Positions 9,919 to 22,045 of a stretch of DNA of 64,000 nucleotides are shown here, in pieces. The stretch is from positions 111,196,763-111,260,762 of the forward strand of contig CM059188.1 of NCBI GenBank assembly GCA_030323885.1. The letters are read 5' to 3'. Each line of letters begins with the position of its first letter. Position 1 is the first letter of the stretch. The DNA comes from Branchipolynoe longqiensis (taxonomy: Eukaryota; Annelida; Polychaeta; Phyllodocida; Polynoidae). Below the pieces are notes generated by a model. The model did not search any database. It saw only the letters and a program-made list of their open reading frames with translations, and was not told where the DNA came from. The position numbers and the translations under genes were made by a program.

Positions 9919-11310
9919 CGCTTCTCGAACACAGCTTTCCAGTTGGGTATGTGAAGCACCTAACACCAGGTGGGAGAAAATGGGTGGCACTCAGTTCCTG
10001 GTTACAAAGGAACACATTGATGTGAAGTCAGGTCCTCCTCCCTTGTTATTAGATTCTTGGAACTTTATTCATGTTGGCGAGGCTAACATGGGTAATTTGC
10101 GAACGAGGCAATGTCTATTTCTATTCCTTTCGCTATTTGGGTCACTCTCCTGAAAACTGGCCAGAAGTGTCACATGGAGAGTTAAAATCTAATATTTGAT
10201 TTTTTAATATTTGTTGGTTGCAAATGAAAGGTGGAAATCTCCTCTTTACATCGATGTAAAATATGAATTGATGAGATAACAAATAAAGGTGTAGTCCATG
10301 ATTAAGCTATGTCTTATGGCAGTATAACATGTGTTTCTCACATGTAACACATGGCAGGTTTAGGACATCGCACAGTCTGCTTAATAAAAATCTAAGCAGA
10401 ATTAAATAATTTCATGCTTAGAAGCATATTAATCATGGCATAATATACAGAAATATGCAGTGCTTATATTGATAAAAATAAATTTCCCAGCCATGCTTTA
10501 TTCACTGAATAATTAGTGTACAATATTTGTGTGGCATCCAGACACCACTGGTTACACATGTGATGGAAATTTTAATATTATTTCTGAAGACATCAAATTA
10601 TTTTTCTTCAAATTTAAGCATGCATACGTGTTAATAAATACTTCCTTTTTGATTTGGGAACTGTTTTGTTTGATATATCAATGCAATACAAGATGTTAAT
10701 AAGGATTCAACCACGTCCCATATGCCAAGTTACAAATGGCTGACTGTAAAATGGTTTTTTTTTGTACAAAAACACTTCATAACTAAAAGGACCAAAGGTG
10801 CACACAGTTTATTTTATTTCCCTTATTTCTTTCATCAAATCTGAACATGAATATGAAAAGTATAGGAACAAAATAAGTAGAAGTTTTTCTATTGATGTTT
10901 TAAAATCTCATCCCATACTGACCAATTTTCAGGAGAGTGACCCATTTCTGTCTTCCTCGCTCCCCTCTGCACAGCTCATACTCACTTTGTCTCAGCACAC
11001 GCTCCAATTCACCTCGCTTCCCCACCCACCCTCTTACTGGGGGGGGATGAGCGCTGACCTCTCTGACTTCCAAACCTGCCTACAACTTGAACCTCACTGG
11101 ACTCTGTGGTCTCTTCAACAATGCATTCGCTCATTACAAGTACTCCGCAGAATATTCGGGTCCCAGGCACCCAATTTGATCTACCTAAGCTCAGCCTACC
11201 TGTAGGTTACGATTACTTTTAAATAAATATACTTTAAACTATATTCTGTTCTTCCTCCTGCTCTTCTTCATGTTTCGAGTGAAGTGAATTAAGTGTGAGA
11301 TGACAAGTTA
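9919..11310. other. Unassigned AT-rich stretch
   Basis: No repeat shared within the window and no recognised coding motif. An open frame at 10798-11205 (+) has no ATG at its start and no recognisable domain, so I do not call it a gene. Confidence 0.5.
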
Positions 11311-11312
11311 AA

Positions 11313-11933
11313 AAGTCCGATAAAAGCATCAAATTTTCAAAAGCAAAACATTTATCTCGATTTGGGACCAGACGGGATGGCCACATGATTTAGAGCATCC
11401 GTCTCCCATGCTGGTAAATTGTGGGTTTGTGTGTTCGAACCCTGGTCGAGTCAAACCAATAACTTGAAAATTTATACTTGTTGCTTCCTAGCCTGGCGCT
11501 CGGCATTATTAGGATAGGGCAGGGACTGGTTGGCTCAATGTCAGGATAATGTGACCGAGTGGGATATCGGGTCATGGTGCCGGTGGTCTGGTTTCCCAGT
11601 GGGACAACACTATAAAGTCACCAGGAGGGTGCACTGTCACAAGTCGGTAACCGTCCTCATATGACCTTAGATGTTGCTAGGATGTAAAACAACAAACAAA
11701 CTTTATCTCGATTTGAACCTGTATATCGAACTTAGATACTGGTGCACTAATTAAGCATTTGTTGCCACATAGAAGGATATAGTAAATTTAATGGAACATG
11801 TTATTGCTATAATGCCTATGAGTTAAATTTGTATGTTTGCATTTCAAATATCTATTTATAAAAATAGTAATTTTAAAGTAAAGTGACTTCAAGATATATT
11901 GTCGTGATCAACCAACAATATTTATCGCAGTAA
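11313..11933. mobile_element. Family C element (C1) split by a SINE
   Basis: Left part 11313-11365 ('agtccgataaaagcatcaa'), right part 11716-11933 ('cttagatactggtgc', 'gatcaaccaacaatattta'). The SINE at 11366-11701 lies between. The right terminus is replaced by the start of a CGGAC-rich element at 11934. Confidence 0.72.
11366..11701 (+). mobile_element. SINE family A, A2 head and tail, with 14-bp TSD
   Basis: Full-length A2 copy. The head reads GACCAGACGGGATGGCC; the B box is GTTCGAACCC, a near-canonical pol III element. The tail is 'aacaacaaacaaac'. The duplicated target TTTATCTCGATTTG lies at 11352-11365 and 11702-11715, perfect over 14 bp, and belongs to the C1 element, which fixes the order of insertion. 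Confidence 0.92.
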
Positions 11934-12262
11934 AGCCCATTTCACGCATCATCGGATTGAGCAACTGACAGAATTGTCTAGTCCGGGCGTCATAAGTATC
12001 AAAATGTATTAAAATGTGTCAAAATGTTGCGATATCAGGTCAAAGGCCACTGGACGAATGGACATGAAACGGACATGAAACGGACATGAAACGGACATGA
12101 ACAGATAGCCAATGGATGGTATACGGACTAAACAGACTCAAACCGAACAAGAAACTTAGACGTCAATCCGGAGGCATCTGTTCCAAGTTTTATGCATGTG
12201 CAAAACTTGTATGGACACAAACCAGACATCAGAAGACTTCTTGTTTGGTTTCTGTCCATTTC
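11934..12262. mobile_element. CGGAC-rich Harbinger-like MITE, copy 2, right end lost
   Basis: Left end AGCCCATTTCACGCATCATCGG after TAA (11931-11933). The interior has an 11-bp array GAAACGGACAT at about 12065-12100. The right terminus has decayed beyond recognition near 12262-12310. Confidence 0.65.
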
Positions 12263-12421
12263 CCCCATACCGTCACCCCTACCCTGGAACGATCTCAGGT
12301 GATGCTGGGACCTCAAGTCACATTTATACACCCATCGCTAATGGCTGTATAGGAATGTATGTTAATTGGCCAGCCAGCTGATATGGTGATCATGTGACCA
12401 ATAGCTGAGATAAGGACGGAT

Positions 12422-12777
12422 TAAAGTTCCATAGTCCGATGAAAACATCACATTTTTAAATTCAAAACAATTATCTAGATTAGATTTGATGTATCCAAGC
12501 TAGACACTTGTGCACTTTTTAAACATTTGTTGCTGCATAGAACGGTGAAATGTGCCAATTTAATAGAAGCTGTTATTACTGAAGCCTATGGTGCCAGAGT
12601 TTTGGCATCCTTGCCAACATTAATTTGGCATGTTTTTGCATCAAATATCTCCAAAGTTTGCCATTTAAATTAAAAGTTACTTCAAACTAAAGTAAAGTAG
12701 ACTATACTGTTTAATCTAATGTATTTATCGCAGAAAATGACAAAAACTTAAAACCATCGGACAATGCAACTTTAATA
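12422..12777. mobile_element. Family C element (C1), complete
   Basis: Both ends are present (left 'ttaaagttccatagtccgat', right 'catcggacaatgcaacttta'), about 350 bp, with all internal landmarks in order. Confidence 0.8.
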
Positions 12778-12782
12778 AGTAA

Positions 12783-13284
12783 AGCGGCTGTCACACCTTG
12801 CCGGATTGAGCAACGGACAGAATTGTCTAGTCCAGTGGTGTTCGGGCATGATAAGTATCAAAATGTATTAAAATGTGTCAAAATGTTGCAATATCGGGTC
12901 AAAGGCTGGACGAACGGACATGAAACGGACATGAAACGGATATGAAACGGACATGAAACGGACATGGAACGGACATGAAACGGACATGAAACGGACATGA
13001 AACGGACATGAACGGATAGCCAACGGATGGTAAGCAGACTAAATGGACTCAAACCAGACAAGAAAAGTAGACATCAATCCAGCGGCATTCGTTCCAAGTT
13101 TTGTGCATGTTCAAAACTTCTAACGGATCAGGGTGGATGTCAACGGATATCAACGGATATGCAATGGATATGCAACGGATATGCAATGGATATGCAACGG
13201 ACACAAACCGGACTTTGCCGCATATCAATGGACTTTGTTTGGTTTCTTTCCGTTTCCTCAATCCTGCGAGGTGTGACAGAGGCT
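12783..13284. mobile_element. CGGAC-rich Harbinger-like MITE, copy 3, complete
   Basis: Ends AGCGGCTGTCACACCTTGCC and GAGGTGTGACAGAGGCT are flanked by TAA (12780-12782, 13285-13287). It holds two different 11-bp arrays: GAAACGGACAT (about 12913-13012, ~9 units) and GGATATGCAAC (about 13140-13200, ~5 units). The best-preserved member of its family in the window. Confidence 0.83.
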
Positions 13285-13426
13285 TAATAAAGGCAGTTGC
13301 TGTACAGAACTTGAGGTGTCCACATGTATAATACAATGGCTAGAAACAGTATGTGCGGGTTGGAATCAGGCCTCAGTTGGAACAAGAAGGACATCTGGAA
13401 CAGGAACCTAGTATGCTAATCCGATG

Positions 13427-13730
13427 TTGGTTTGGTTTTTGGAGTTTTATGTCCTGGCAACATCTATGGTCATATCAGGACTTGTGACAGTGCGCACTGA
13501 TAGTGACTTTATAGTGCTGCCCCACTGGGAGAGCAGACTGCTAGCACCATGACCCAATATCCCACTCAGTCACATTATCCTGACACCAATCCAGGCAGTC
13601 CTTGCCCTATCCTATTAATGCAGAGCGCCAGGCTAGGTATTTGATATGTCATTGGTCTGACTCGATCGGAGACTCCCGATATCCTGCAAGTGAGGCCAGC
13701 GCTCTGCCAATTCAGCCACCACGTCCGGCA
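13427..13730 (-). mobile_element. SINE family A, A1 type
   Basis: Reverse-strand copy with A1 tail (inverse of 'ccaggacataaaactcc') and A1 head at the right ('ggccgtggtggctgaattgg' class). A ~15-bp internal deletion sits near 13640. Confidence 0.8.
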
Positions 13731-13901
13731 CAAGCCGAGGTTCCTCCTGCTGTTGTGAATTGCTGCCGGTAGGTGGGAGGCCGGTAGGTGGGGGGTGGCC
13801 CGCCGTGGGTAATCTCCGCGCAGCTCATGCATATTAATGAGGTCTCGGATGTAGCCACCATTGGCTCTCTCGACTATATCACGGAAGTCAATAACCGAGA
13901 A

Positions 13902-13995
13902 GACCCCCCCCCCCCACCACCTCCCCCCTTCCTCTCCCCCGCCTCACCCCTTCCTCTCCCCCGCCTCCCCCCTCCCGCCCCCCCCCCCACCAGAC
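13902..13995. repeat. C-rich low-complexity tract
   Basis: Runs of C up to 14 broken by A or T; the open frames here (proline-rich or glycine-rich) are compositional. Similar tracts occur at about 16180-16232, 23409-23462 and 55200-55420. Confidence 0.85.
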
Positions 13996-14054
13996 AGGCT
14001 GAAAGGCACATGGTTTGGAGTTACTTGACCGCTCAGAAGCTGTACTAATTTCTT

Positions 14055-15187
14055 CTTTTTTTTTTATTGAGGCTGTATTTATACTGTCCATAGCATATAA
14101 GCCTGGGTATTCAGGTTTGTTTTCAATGCTGGCCAGCTGTAGTGTTGGTGTTATCTTATCATACAGTAGCTGCTGATAAGGTATTTGATTGGCTGCTGAT
14201 AAGGTATGTGATTGCCTGCATTTCAGCAGCAGATAGATAGTTGGTTCGTCTGGTTAGTAATCTATGTTAATTTTTTTGGATTTTCTTGGCTTATATGTGT
14301 TTTATTTTGTCTACTCTTACTACTAGACTAGCCTACTCCTATTTACATATCATAGGCTTGTATGTAGCTGTGTGGTGTGCTATCTGTGCTATCTGGCTAC
14401 TTTTGTCATGGTTACCTTCCATTGGGTGTTCCGCTGGTGGGCGTGACACCCAATGGAAGGTGCCCCTTTGCAGTGCAGCTTAGTGGGGGTTTCCTAGCCT
14501 TATTTTGCATGGATATTTGTTGTATGTTTTTAGGTCAGGAATTTGTCATTCCTTTACTGTTGGGGCATTCCACACCTTGGCAGCCATTTCCAGCGTGCTT
14601 CTCTCGTGAGCTTTTATTTGGCTTCTGGTCTGCTTTAGTAGTGGCGCATTATTTGCTCTAGTAGCCCTTTGTGGTTTTGTTAGGAGTTTATTGTCTTGAC
14701 TATAGCTGTATGCTAATGTTTTCAGATGAATTATTCTCCTATTTTCTAACAGTTTTACTTTGGTTCTTTTGTGTATGTCATAGGTGGGGTGCAGCTTGTC
14801 TATTCTGAGGCAGATTTTCAGGGCTCTGTTCTGAAATGTTTGTAGTATTTTTAGAAGTTCTTTTTTCGCACCCATGTAGTTTACATCTCCATAGTCAAAA
14901 TAGGGGAGCACCATGCCCTTGAAGATTGTTATTGACATTTCTTGTGTCATGTAGTCTCTTAGCTTTGTAAATAGCCACAGTTTGTGGTTTACCTTTTGGA
15001 CAATTTTGTTTATACATAGGATGTAGTTTAGTTGGCTGTCCAACTCAAGGCCTAGGTATTTGTAATGGTCTACATTTTCTAGTGTTTGGTTTCCTAGCTT
15101 ACAGTGTAATACTAACCGTGACCCCGTTCTGATGTGGTGGCACCACCTATTGGGAACTCGCAGTGATATGACCGCTACCCACTCCAT
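14055..15187 (-). pseudogene. LINE fragment: C-terminal reverse transcriptase region and 3' UTR
   Basis: A 213-codon open frame (15187 to 14546) matches the thumb/connection region encoded by the + strand LINE at 19274-21435: shared YKYLGLEL, QLNY, KVNHKLWLF, YMTQEMSI, FKGMV, YFDYGD, YMGA. Downstream (14290-14055) is the same 3' UTR ('tttatactgtccat', 'ggccagctg'), so this is a second copy of one family. The RT core (YxDD) is absent. The apparent first ~24 residues have no counterpart in the other copy and may be unrelated sequence. A short perfect palindrome (ACCTTCCATTGGGTGT and its inverse) lies at about 14408-14462. Confidence 0.82.
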
Positions 15188-15416
15188 GATGGTTGGTTGA
15201 TTGTTGGAGTTTTAGGTCCTGGCAACAAGTAAGGTCATATCAGGATGGGCCCAGAGTGGTGACAGTGTGCACTCATGGTGCCTTTATAGTGCTGTTTATA
15301 GACAAAGCTGTCGGCGCCATTACTCGATATCCCACTCAGTCACATTATCCTGACACTGAGCCAACCAGTCCATGCCCTATCCTATTAATGCCGAGCGCCA
15401 GGCTAGGAAGCAACAT
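15188..15416 (-). mobile_element. SINE family A, tail and body only
   Basis: A1 tail ('ttggttgattgttggag') and body up to 'aggctaggaagc'; the tRNA-like head is missing where it meets the next repeat at ~15420. Confidence 0.75.
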
Positions 15417-15421
15417 GTAAT

Positions 15422-15935
15422 ATCTTGGGACTCGGCGGTCAGAGCCCCGGATACGACTACTCTCCCCAGGTGTGTTCTGACAACTGTCTGTCAGTTCCCA
15501 CCTGGTGTCCCTCTCAACAAACTCATAAGGAAGAGAATGGAAGACAAGTCACGCAAGATTGACAGTGAAGAAGTTGTGCTTTATTGGCATCAACTCCTGT
15601 TCACCTACTGGTGACCTATCACCCTCACTCCTTACCAACTGCTCACACAGATCCTCATGTCTCTTGCTGGTGTATAAGAATCCATGCCTACAGCCCATTG
15701 AACCTGAGTCCCATGGTTGTTGCACACAGTGTTGTGCCTTTTGAATTGTTGCTCTAGTTTGTGTATAGAAAGTGGAGTCTCAGACATAGTGTCTGGAGTC
15801 CTGGACAAGAGAAGAGTGCCTCCTTCTAGAGTGCCTAGCCAATAGTCCTAGAGTGGGGTCTGTGTGTCAGGTATAAGGAATGTAGGTGACTGGGCTCCCA
15901 CAGCCAGCCAATCAGACACCCTCTACAGCCTGGCG
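15422..15935 (-). repeat. ~550-bp dispersed repeat G, possibly a solo LTR
   Basis: Inverse copy of 26217-26790. Shared landmarks are 'ctcataaggaagagaa', 'gacaagtcacgcaagattga', 'agttgtgctttattggca', 'cccatggttgttgcacaca', and at the far end 'ccagccaatcagacaccctc'. In the opposite strand's sense there is an AATAAAG followed by a conserved block, as in R/U5 of an LTR. No coding region adjoins it and ends with TG/CA could not be fixed, so 'solo LTR' is a suggestion only. Confidence 0.6.
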
Positions 15936-16035
15936 GTGGGCGGCGGGTGGCGGGCAGCGGGCAGCGGGCGGCGGGCGGCGGACGGCGCGCAGTGGGCGGC
16001 GGGCGGCAGGCGGGGGGCGGCGAGCGGCGGGTGGC
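15925..16035. repeat. GGC-rich short tandem tract
   Basis: Irregular 6-7 bp repeats (GGGCGGC, GGGCAGC, GGGTGGC) at the distal end of repeat G. The corresponding place in the other copy is a G-run at about 26196-26207, so the tract may have expanded after insertion. Confidence 0.8.
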
Positions 16036-16302
16036 GAAGATAGGAGACGCGTGTGAATCATTGCTGCTGTGAACTAGTGAGATTAGAGTCCCGGGAACCG
16101 GTAGGGGGCGCATCTCTCACCGTCTGTGGCTGCCAGGTGCAGGCTATCAACACCTCACCAGCAAACACCAGGCCACTCCACATCCCTACCCCCCCTTACC
16201 CTCCCCCTCCCCCTTACCCTCCCCCCCCCCTCCGTGAAGGGACCAGCTTCACAACCCATTATCTTTGTTAACCCATCCACGCTTCCACCTGTATTGAAGT
16301 TG

Positions 16303-16648
16303 CCTAGTCCGATGAGAACATCAAATTTTCAAAACCAAAACAATTACCTAGATTTGATTTTACATATTTATCTAACTTAGATACTGGTGCATTTATTAAA
16401 TAGTTGTCGCAACATAGAACAGAATAAATACTGAGGCAATTTAATATAACTTGTTACTGCAGAAGTCTATGGTGTCAGAGTTTTGGTGTACTTGCCAAAA
16501 TTAATGTTTCATGTTTGCACTTCAAATATCTCAAAAGTTAAGCCAGTTACTTCAAACTAAAGTACAGTAGATTATAATGATCAACCTAATATATTTATCT
16601 TAGCAAATGACAGAAACTCAAAACCAACGGACTACGCAACTTTAATGT
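16303..16648. mobile_element. Family C element (C1), complete
   Basis: Ends 'gaagttgcctagtccgatga' and 'aacggactacgcaacttta', with all internal landmarks. Uninterrupted. Confidence 0.8.
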
Positions 16649-16726
16649 TATATCCCCCAGCAGGACGGCATCTATATCACAGCCACACTCCCTGTATCTG
16701 CAGAACTGAGCCATAGTCCTACATGT

Positions 16727-17062
16727 TGCTTGGTTGTTGGAGTCTTATGTCCTGGCAACATGTAATGTCATATCAGGTTTGACCCTGACTTGTGAGAGTG
16801 CACACTCATGATGACTTTATAGTGTTACCCCAGTGCAAGCCCAGGGCACTACACCATGACCTGATATCCCACTCAGTCATCTTATCCTGACACTGAGCCA
16901 ACCAGTCCTTGCCCTATCTTAATAATGCCGAGTGCCAGGCTACGAAGTGACAAGTGTCAATGTTTACATCATTGATTTCACTCGATCAGGGTTCGAATTC
17001 CACGATCAACCAGTACGGGAGAGGCATGCTCAACTCATTCGGCCATCCAATCTGATTAGTCC
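16727..17062 (-). mobile_element. SINE family A, A3 arrangement (A2-like head, A1 tail)
   Basis: Tail inverse of 'ccaggacataagactcc' (A1 class), but the head is the A2 relative (inverse of 'gatggccgaatgagttgagc', with 'gttcgaattccacgatc' around the B box). An example of the head/tail recombination described under findings. Confidence 0.78.
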
Positions 17063-17243
17063 TACAGGGAACCTAGGAACTTGCGAATGTAGCAGTTTTA
17101 TTGTTAATAACAAGTTTGGAAATAAAAGTAGCTCAGACAGGTATGTTATGATGTCAACACAAGTTATGACTCCAATGTTCACAGGCAAAATGCTGACTGA
17201 CGATTTATATTTCCTTAATACAACACAAGCAAGTAACTATATA

Positions 17244-17434
17244 TGCCTGGGACTGGTTAGCTCAGTGTGAGGATAATGTGGCTGGGTGTGATATTAGGTC
17301 ACGGTGCTGGCAGCCTGATTTCCCAGTGGGCCAGCACTATTAAGTGTCCATGAGTGTGCACTGGCACAAGTCGGTATACATTCTGATATGACTTTAGATG
17401 TTGCCTGGATGTAAAACTCCAACAACCAACCTAT
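17244..17434 (+). mobile_element. SINE family A, 5'-truncated
   Basis: Only the 3' half is present ('ggactggttagctcagtg' to 'aaactccaacaaccaacc'). Confidence 0.8.
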
Positions 17435-18500
17435 ATGTACGCCTCTCGAAATCTATAAACTTAACTGCATGACTAGAGTTTAAAGCCTTGCTAGCAACTC
17501 ATGAAATTAACAATTATGACAGAAATGTTTAAACAAAATCATAAGTAAATGAATTAATATAAAAGTAGGTCAAAGCCGGATTTTGACTGTTTGCAATCTA
17601 CATCCATCAATAAGAAACAACAAGAAAACCTAAATTATTACTGAAAATAAAATTCAAAAGAATTGAATAAAATTGGACTAGTGCTGCCCAGCAATGAAAA
17701 TGAGGGTTAACACTTATCCATTAGGGGCAGAGTAAATACATTCATCGCCCAACAAAAGAAAACGATACGAGGCACTAAACACATGCCTTAATAATGAGTT
17801 ATTAATAGCTCTTTCTATGAAATCACATGAAAGCACTACATAATGTCATGACATCATTTAGAAAACTGAATCGGCCACACTAATGCGGTGCGTAAATCAC
17901 AGATGGCGCTGTGAATGGGTTATAGCAAAGACAATGTACGATAAGACGCACCACTCAGCGCTTTCCTATGAAAAACAGATGCAGTGGCGCCATCCAACGT
18001 CAAGCAAAGTGTGCATTGAATGGCATTTAAAATGTTATATTTATGCGCTGCATATATATCCTGTTATAAGTGTTGGTATAATTGAATTATAAGTATATAA
18101 TATTATATAATTGAATAATAATTTACTATGTTTGACCATAATTGATGTAATTGACATAATTGACTATAACTGTCAGACATTATCTTTGATGGTACAGCAG
18201 TCAGGGAACCTTACCCAGTGTTTCAATGGTACAGCAGTCAGGCTGGGTTAGGGGACCTGTCCAATTGCCTTGTTTGCCATTGGGTGGCAGCAATGCACAA
18301 TTATTTAGGAAATTCCTATATGAAAGCAGTGAGTGGCACATCTTGTCATACGTACATTGTCTTTGGTTAGAGCTTGTCTTGGTATTGCCCAGACCACTCA
18401 AGAGGTGACAGCAAGTTCCTTTGGCCTGAAGATGTGAAATGCCCAGCCATGCTATAACTCTTCGTTTCTTCTCAGAAATGCAGCCATGAATATTTGACTG
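17435..18500. other. Unassigned region holding a weak foldback element (~17885-18400)
   Basis: A ~50-bp segment at 17920-17972 ('gcaaagacaatgtacgata', 'caccactcagcgctttcc') recurs inverted at 18317-18370 with several mismatches, as terminal arms of a ~500-bp element would. Within the right half, 'aatggtacagcagtcagg' is also tandemly repeated (about 18188 and 18227). No coding exon recognised; the remainder is AT-rich and unassigned. Confidence 0.5.
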
Positions 18501-18504
18501 CTTA

Positions 18505-18977
18505 TGCCTCGGTCACAAATGCATTACGGCGTGCTTGTGGCGTCCACAAGTCGCCGCTTCGGCCAGACCATACGCCGACCATATGGTGGGTTATTGTCAC
18601 CGTACGGTCACTGTACAGTTTTTTTGCTTGCTGCAAGCAGTTGCGGTTATTTTAAGTTGAAGTTATCTTAACTTCACAAAATCGCAACCCCACGAGCCCC
18701 ATGGACACCACAACACCGAACAGTCACCTTTTCTGACATCAATGAATATCAATATGGTACAATATTCATGTTTGCGTGATCAATATTAAGAAAGTTACAT
18801 TTTTATATATTAAATAAATGCATAAAGTTAAAGACAAACCCCAAGGTGCCCTGTGATGACCATATGATTTATGCATAGATAAACCGCACACCGCAACGCC
18901 GTAGCATTTGACTAAACTGCAATGCAAACCACAGACCGCAGCACCATACGGCGACCTCAGCATTTGTGACCTAGGCA
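18505..18977. mobile_element. Harbinger-like MITE, 'GGTCACAAATGC' family, copy 1
   Basis: Ends TGCCTCGGTCACAAATGC and GCATTTGTGACCTAGGCA are flanked by identical TTA (18502-18504, 18978-18980). Subterminal words change roughly every 11 bp (accatacgccg|accatatggtg; gtcaccgtacg|gtcactgtaca). 473 bp, non-coding. Same terminal logic as the ACGT and CGGAC families but a third unrelated interior. Confidence 0.8.
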
Positions 18978-19162
18978 TTACAGAAGAAAGCAGGTGCCCT
19001 TCTGACTAATGGCGGGAGTGTCTATAGCCCTTCTGGTGGAGTTTTCATCAGCGGCCATGACGTCACGTTCAGTGATTAACACCCTCAACAGTCAACCCTC
19101 ACATTAGACTCAAACTATAAGCTATGCATGTCATGGGTAGCCTGTGATTCCATCCACATGAC

Positions 19163-21690
19163 TTAGAGTTGCATAATCCAATGGTTTTGAGTTTCGGATA
19201 CTTTCGGAGATAAATAGATTATATTAATCGTTGTAATCTAAATTACATAATTTCAAGTCATTTTTATTTTAAATGACTAATAAAGACTTATTTAATGCCT
19301 CTTTCGAACAAGGTAAATTTGTCGAAGCCTGGAAGATGGCCACTATCACCTGCATCGATAAAGGTGGACATAAACAAAGCATGGGCAACTACAGACCCAT
19401 ATCAATCCTACAGGCCCCAGGCAAATTGATTGAAAAAAATACTACACAGGCACATAAATGAACACCTGAACAAGAATAATATACTAAACTTGAGGCAAGG
19501 GGGCTTCAGAAAACTCCACTCCACATCAAAAACCATAGCCCTACTTACCAGTGACTTACTGGCCTCAATGAACAAAAATAAAATATCAGGGGCAGCATTC
19601 ATAGACTTCAGCAAGGCTTTTGACACAGTAGATCAAGAGATACTGCTTCAAAAGTTCAACCAAATAGGTATAAAATCAGCCACAACAAATTAGATTGAAT
19701 GCTACCTGAGAAATAGGGAACAACAAACCAAAGTAGAAAATAGCATATCAGAATGCAAACCAATTACATGTGGAGTCCCACAAGGGTCAGTCCTAGGACT
19801 ACTCCTCTTCATAATATACATAAATGACCTAGAGAAGTGGCTAGACACTGAATGCCTCCAGCTATATTCAGATGATACTGTCATATATGCTGAGGGCAAC
19901 ACTGAGGAAGAGGTAACAAATAAACTAAATAAACTACTACAGAAACTGGATGACTGGTGCGAATCTAATAAAATAACCATAAATGCCAGCAAATCCAAAA
20001 GAGTCCTCTTCTCAAATAGACCACTCTCGGAAGTAACGCCCAGTGAAAATTAGGAAACCAGGTGCTGGAAAAAGTAAAGCACTACAGATACTTAGGCCTA
20101 GAGCTGAACAGCCAACTAAACTACAACCTATGCATCACAAAAATCATACAAAAAGTAAATCACAAACTCTGGTTATTTGCCAAATTAAGAAAATTCATGA
20201 CACAAGAAATGTCAATAAAGGTATTCAAAGGAATGGTACTCGCATACTTTCACTATGGAGACAGAATATACATGGGAGCAAGCAAGACTGCTAAAAAATC
20301 TGCAAATCCTACAAAATAAAGCATTAAAAATATGTCTCAGGGTGGACAGAATGCACCCCACCTATGACCTGCGGATGCAAACCAAAGGAAAATTGCTTTA
20401 CAAAAAAATAGAAGACTAGTACACCTCTAAGCACTTACATTTGGGTACAGTTGCGATAGGAAATGCCAAAAGCAACCAACCAGAGATACACAAATAAACA
20501 ATGCACCACTAATAAAACAAACAAGGAGCTGCATAAAGGCCCATGAAAGAAGCGAATTAGAAATGCCTGCTAAGGCTTGGAACGTCCAATCAGTAAAAGA
20601 AAGGCAGATCCCTGATCTAAAGACATACAACAAATATCTATGTAAAAAAAGGGAGGACGCTGATGACACCCTATGGTCAGAACCATGTGATAGGTCATGG
20701 CCCACAAACGGGGCGGCCCCAAGGGAGAAAGCTGGACCCCCCTCAGTAGATAACAAGCAACCACAAACCATCAAAAACAGAGACTCCCGAACTGAAAACA
20801 TACAACAATGTATATGTAAACAAAGGGAGACCCTGAAAACACCCTGGGGCAAAACCCCAGAATGGCATGTGATAGGTCACGGCCCACAAACTGGGCCCTC
20901 CCCAAGGGGGTAATCTGGACCATCCTCAGTAGATAACAAACAACTACAAACTATGTACAAGCCTATAAATGTAGAGTAGGCTATTTCATAAGTAGTAGTA
21001 AAACAAAAAACAAAAAAAACTAATATACTATTTGCACCCACAACAAGGGTGATCAGAAAATAAAACCAATAACACCTACACTTAGAACTAAAACCATTAG
21101 CTATCGAACAGTCCTTCCCTATTTCGGATCGACCTTGGATAGCCAAACCCAACAAAAAACAAGCTGAAACATCTACGAGCCAAGAATACACTTAACTGCC
21201 CTGCCTAACAGCTACCTAGCAGTCCTTCCCTATTTCAGATCGACTTTGGATAGCCAGATACTACAGATACTACATAATCACCATGTACCTGCTACTGTGT
21301 GAGAAACAAAAACATCTTATCACTTCCTACTGTGTGATCAGATTAAACCACTGGCCAGCATCGAAAACAAGCCTGGGCACTCGAGCTTACATTTTATGGA
21401 CAGTATAAACACAGCATCAACAACAACAAAAAACTATTTTAAAAAACTGTTGAGATAATTGAAGTGAAAACAGGCCAACTTAATTTTGGCGAGCCCCTCA
21501 AAATTCTGACACCATAGGCTTCAGTAGAAACAGGTTATATTAAGTTAACTTACTACACCCTTCTATGCAGCAACCGGTGCTTAATAATAAGTGTATAAGT
21601 AGCTAGGTTAAATAATATAGAATTAAATGTAGATGAGTGTTTTGGTTTTGAGAATTTGATATTTTCATTGGACAATGCAACTTAAAGTTA
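19163..21690. mobile_element. Family C element (C1) split by a 2.2-kb LINE
   Basis: Left part 19163-19273 ('agttgcataatccaatggtt' onward), right part 21436-21690 ('gttgagataattgaagtg' to 'cattggacaatgcaactta'). The LINE lies between, flanked by duplicated ATTTTAAA. Confidence 0.75.
19274..21435 (+). pseudogene. 5'-truncated LINE with most of a reverse transcriptase, inserted in a C element
   Basis: Non-LTR retrotransposon relic. It starts within the RT domain and keeps recognisable blocks in order: [44 protein letters not shown], and the catalytic loop as YSDD where YADD is usual. The thumb region follows (YLGLEL, KVNHKLWLF). Breaks are a frameshift in an A-run near 19434, a TAG near 19691 where tryptophan is expected, and a stop near 20051. 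The 3' UTR contains a ~130-bp direct duplication (about 20640-20760 and 20790-20950; 'cacggcccacaaactgggcc', 'ctcagtagataacaa'). It ends in a CAA-rich tail. TSD ATTTTAAA at 19266-19273 and 21436-21443. Jockey/CR1-like by motif spacing; clade not settled. Confidence 0.88.
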
Positions 21691-21714
21691 ATACTTAAGG
21701 ACATGTTCTATGTG

Positions 21715-22045
21715 TGCGGAGCTGGAGATAACTCAGGCGGTAGAGTGTCCACCTGTCAAGGTGTGGGGTCATCCCATTGAATCCTGCTCAGTGCAGCCAT
21801 TTGCAGTCTGGGCTATCTTCCGTTCCAATCAGTGCTCCACAACTGGTTCCTCAAAGGCTGTGGTATGTGCTGTCCTGTCTGTGGGAAAGTGCATATCAAA
21901 TATTCCTTGCTGCTTATCGGAAAGAGCGGTGGCAGCGAGTTTCCTCCACAAAGAAATATGTCAGAATGACCATATCGTTGATGTCCAATAGCCGATGATA
22001 AAAATCAATGTGCTCTAGACGCATCGTTAAATGAAATAAACTTTC
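21715..22045 (+). mobile_element. SINE family H, most complete copy
   Basis: Head with A-box-like TAACTCAGGCGGTAGAG and a degenerate B box; body 'cagtctgggctatcttccg', 'ctgtggtatgtgctgtcc', 'gggaaagtgcatat', 'cttatcggaaagag'; ends 'cgttaaatgaaataaac'. Frames opened by it are not genes. Confidence 0.8.

Noticed and set aside
10798..11205. 135-codon open frame
   Set aside because: Begins without ATG, low complexity in part, no recognised domain or splice context.
21710..21991. 93-codon Cys-rich open frame
   Set aside because: Entirely within a family H SINE; the same peptide recurs from other copies.
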